DNA of 64,000 bases, taken from positions 9,203 to 73,202 of the forward strand of contig JBDRKJ010000012.1 of assembly GCA_043814035.1 (NCBI GenBank), in the 5' to 3' direction. Under the pieces are notes generated by a model, which saw nothing but the letters and a program-made list of their open reading frames with translations, was not told the DNA's origin and ran no database searches. The translations under genes were made by a program, and so were the position numbers. This document shows, piece after piece, positions 63,894-64,000 of the stretch (within the stretch, counting starts at the first letter, position 1; each line of letters begins with the position of its first letter). Origin of the DNA: Peribacter sp043814035. GTDB lineage: Bacteria; Patescibacteriota; Gracilibacteria; Peribacterales; Peribacteraceae.

Positions 63894-64000
63894 TTACAGG
63901 GCAAGCTTCGCTTGTCCGGCATCCTCCCTTCCCTGGTGCTCGATGTACTTCTTAATCGTCTGCTCGTTAATGCCAACCGTAGACACGAAATAACCACCTG
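63894..64000 (-). CDS. tnpA: IS200/IS605 TnpA transposase (C-terminal part, 5'-partial)
   Basis: Minus strand reads GGYFVSTVGINEQTIKKYIE then HQGREDAGQAKLAL and stop: the C-terminal part of Y1 HUH single-strand transposases (the STVG and YIxxQ phrases are family hallmarks). The catalytic HUH and Tyr lie off the right edge, so integrity is unknown. Hairpins follow directly. Confidence 0.85.
   Translation of the reverse strand, partial: GGYFVSTVGINEQTIKKYIEHQGREDAGQAKLAL

Noticed and set aside
1..64000. UGA read as glycine, as in Gracilibacteria/SR1
   Set aside because: Several full-length genes (pcrA, pyrD, the small operon gene) end in TGA at the expected family length, and no in-frame TGA is needed inside a conserved domain.

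Overview
The window looks like a chromosome segment of a Candidate Phyla Radiation (Patescibacteria) bacterium. Peregrinibacteria is my best guess, by inference only. Supporting signs are roughly even base composition, TGA used as a normal stop (which argues against the UGA=Gly Gracilibacteria/SR1 lineages), a TrpR-like YerC regulator, an SLH-domain surface protein, a ComEC without its beta-lactamase domain, an ADP-forming acetyl-CoA synthetase, many GT-C membrane glycosyltransferases, and short palindromic repeats scattered between and even inside genes. There is no rRNA, CRISPR array or prophage.

Layout. 1-3.2 kb: a minus-strand block of rpsO, a TrpR-like regulator, a Cys-containing protein of unknown function and a PhzE/TrpEG-type chorismate amidotransferase, with a palindromic operator and an antiterminator/terminator pair. 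3.3-7.1 kb: rmuC, a small unknown gene and pcrA. 7.2-11.2 kb: an SLH protein, then proB and two unknown genes, each preceded by its own promoter, tiny leader ORF, nested hairpins and intrinsic terminator. 11.3-18.8 kb: rsmA-comEC, a PurD-like ATP-grasp protein, a TMTC-like glycosyltransferase, two GIY-YIG proteins and tRNA-Glu(UUC). 19-26.5 kb: pyrK-pyrD, a queuosine-precursor transporter, pyrG, secreted and membrane small proteins, proS and a PAP2-like protein, plus two further tiny-ORF transcription units. 26.6-36.3 kb: a PD-(D/E)XK nuclease and a 9-kb operon of five genes I cannot assign, ending in a 1701-residue protein. 36.4-45 kb: HPF, DUF3048, bL25, GT2, a UvrC with a GNAT acetyltransferase inserted in its nuclease domain, tRNA-Glu(CUC), a cold-shock protein and a GT-C enzyme. 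45-51.5 kb: ADP-forming acyl-CoA synthetase, SDR, P-type ATPase, RlmH. 51.5-59 kb: an rRNA uracil methyltransferase, a secreted metallopeptidase candidate, a truncated sugar-transferase-like protein, a nucleotidyltransferase, a SecD-like lipoprotein and a SecD with an inserted parvulin domain. 59-64 kb: an HEXXH protein, folA, thyA, a TrmB regulator, nth, a DnaQ-like exonuclease and the end of an IS200/IS605 element.

How the parts work together. pyrK/pyrD/pyrG and folA/thyA give a partial pyrimidine-to-dTMP route; nth, uvrC, pcrA, rmuC and the exonuclease are repair functions; the acetyl-CoA synthetase can make ATP by substrate-level phosphorylation. Many genes have a -10 box only 6-11 nt before the start codon, so leaderless transcription seems common. 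The most unusual material is the leader-ORF attenuator family (about 9.75-11.26 kb), the trp-like regulatory locus, the UvrC-GNAT and SecD-parvulin fusions, the five-gene unknown operon, and several families of nested small repeats.
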